From Pseudomonadota bacterium (GTDB lineage: Bacteria > Pseudomonadota > Gammaproteobacteria > Steroidobacterales > Steroidobacteraceae), in the NCBI GenBank assembly GCA_018261655.1, contig JAGTSG010000014.1, positions 1 to 64,000 of the forward strand: a DNA stretch of 64,000 nucleotides, in the 5' to 3' direction. The notes under the pieces are model-generated. The model worked only from the letters and a program-made list of their open reading frames with translations. It ran no database searches and was not told the origin of the DNA. This document shows positions 63,553 through 64,000 of the stretch, piece by piece (within the stretch, counting starts at the first letter, position 1; each line of letters begins with the position of its first letter). Made by a program: the position numbers and the translations under genes.

Positions 63553-64000
63553 CTACCGCGCGGGTGTCAACGGGTCCCCGGCATTTTCGCGCACCAGGGC
63601 GGCGGCGACCAGTTCAGCGACGTCCAGCGTGCGGACCGCCTCGTCCTGCCCCAGCGCCTTCAGCCCGTCGCCCAGCATCACGGCGCAGTAGGGGCAGGCG
63701 GTCGCGATGACCGTCGGCGACATGGCGACGGCCTGCCCGGCGCGCAGGACGTTGATGCGCGTGCCGATCGTCTCCTCCATCCACATGCGTCCGCCGCCGG
63801 CGCCACAGCACATGGCCTTCTCGCGGTTGAGCGGGAATTCCACCGGCGCCTGGCTCGTGACGGCCTCGATGGCCCGGCGCGGCGCGCCGAACTCGCCGTT
63901 GTGCCGGCCTAGGTAACAGGGGTCGTGCAGGATGACGCGCTCCGGCCGCGGTGCGACCCGGATGCGTCCCTCGTGCAGCAGCTGGTCGATCAGCTGGGTA
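63553..64000 (-). CDS. Heterodisulfide-reductase-like Fe-S protein (5' end beyond window)
   Basis: The C-terminal ~148 residues of an (Fe-S)-binding CCG-domain protein, open to the right edge of the window. In order: DPCYLGRHNGE (the DPCYLGR signature of the second CCG repeat), AMCCGAGGGRMW and TACPYC, with Cys patterns that hold a 4Fe-4S cluster as in HdrB/GlcF-type proteins. In acyl-CoA/ETF contexts such proteins (ETF-quinone oxidoreductase-like) pass electrons to quinone. A short internal ATG at 63843 is not the start; the frame continues without a stop to the edge. It lies 41 bp from the acetoacetate-CoA ligase gene. Confidence 0.85.
   Translation of the reverse strand, partial: TQLIDQLLHEGRIRVAPRPERVILHDPCYLGRHNGEFGAPRRAIEAVTSQAPVEFPLNREKAMCCGAGGGRMWMEETIGTRINVLRAGQAVAMSPTVIATACPYCAVMLGDGLKALGQDEAVRTLDVAELVAAALVRENAGDPLTPAR

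Overview
The window is very GC-rich, densely coding chromosomal DNA. It carries no phage, plasmid, insertion-sequence, CRISPR, rRNA or tRNA signature that I can see. The gene content (CbpA/CbpM pair, a DUF6763-type acidic protein, cbb3 oxidase with CcoGHIS, giant NAD-glutamate dehydrogenase, ZapE, a type I sulfide:quinone oxidoreductase close to the Acidithiobacillus type) suggests an aerobic to microaerobic gammaproteobacterium. That placement is inferred from families only; no phylogenetic marker is present.

Layout. 0-6.4 kb, minus strand: a photolyase and lipid-modification operon (photolyase, chalcone-isomerase-like protein, acyl-CoA desaturase, FAD oxidoreductase, DUF1365, cyclopropane synthase) resembling the light/singlet-oxygen regulons of other proteobacteria. 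6.5-9.9 kb: HtpX protease, a winged-helix regulator and an ArnT-like glycosyltransferase. 9.9-15.7 kb: a DUF2892 protein, an RND pump (adaptor and permease) and sulfide:quinone oxidoreductase in one run. 15.75-16.06 kb: a cluster of GC-rich inverted-repeat elements. 16.1-18.9 kb: TrxC, CbpA, CbpM and a CHAD protein. 18.8-23.4 kb, minus strand: a ferritin-like/VIT1 fusion, a degenerate receiver, FixJ, FixL and an acidic protein. 23.5-25.6 kb: B12-dependent ribonucleotide reductase and a DksA-type zinc finger protein. 25.7-34.3 kb, minus strand: the complete cbb3 locus ccoN-O-Q-P-orf-G-H-I-S plus a SafE-like protein, but with ccoP broken by a deletion/frameshift.

34.7-39.0 kb: acyl-CoA dehydrogenase, proB and proA. 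39.0-41.7 kb, minus strand: moaA-C-D-E and a small periplasmic protein. 41.8-45.4 kb: Rieske protein, Kup potassium transporter and a Cys/Met-metabolism PLP enzyme. 45.4-49.5 kb: a TPP-riboswitch thiamin salvage operon (TonB receptor, DUF77 thiamin-binding protein, PnuT, thiamin kinase-like protein). 49.5-53.9 kb: a second ArnT-like transferase, ISC-like ferredoxin, enoyl-CoA hydratase, GpmA and a GT2 glycosyltransferase. 53.9-58.7 kb: NAD-glutamate dehydrogenase. 58.8-64 kb: MarR regulator and 4-hydroxyphenylpyruvate dioxygenase (divergent, shared operator), ZapE, acetoacetate-CoA ligase and a partial Fe-S oxidoreductase subunit.

Points that stand out: a dispersed inverted-repeat element, one copy of which replaces the 3' end of zapE; the ccoP lesion that removes its first heme; a receiver with Glu in place of the phospho-accepting Asp; the sulfide oxidation/RND efflux operon; and the riboswitch-controlled thiamin salvage operon, preceded by a separate long inverted repeat.
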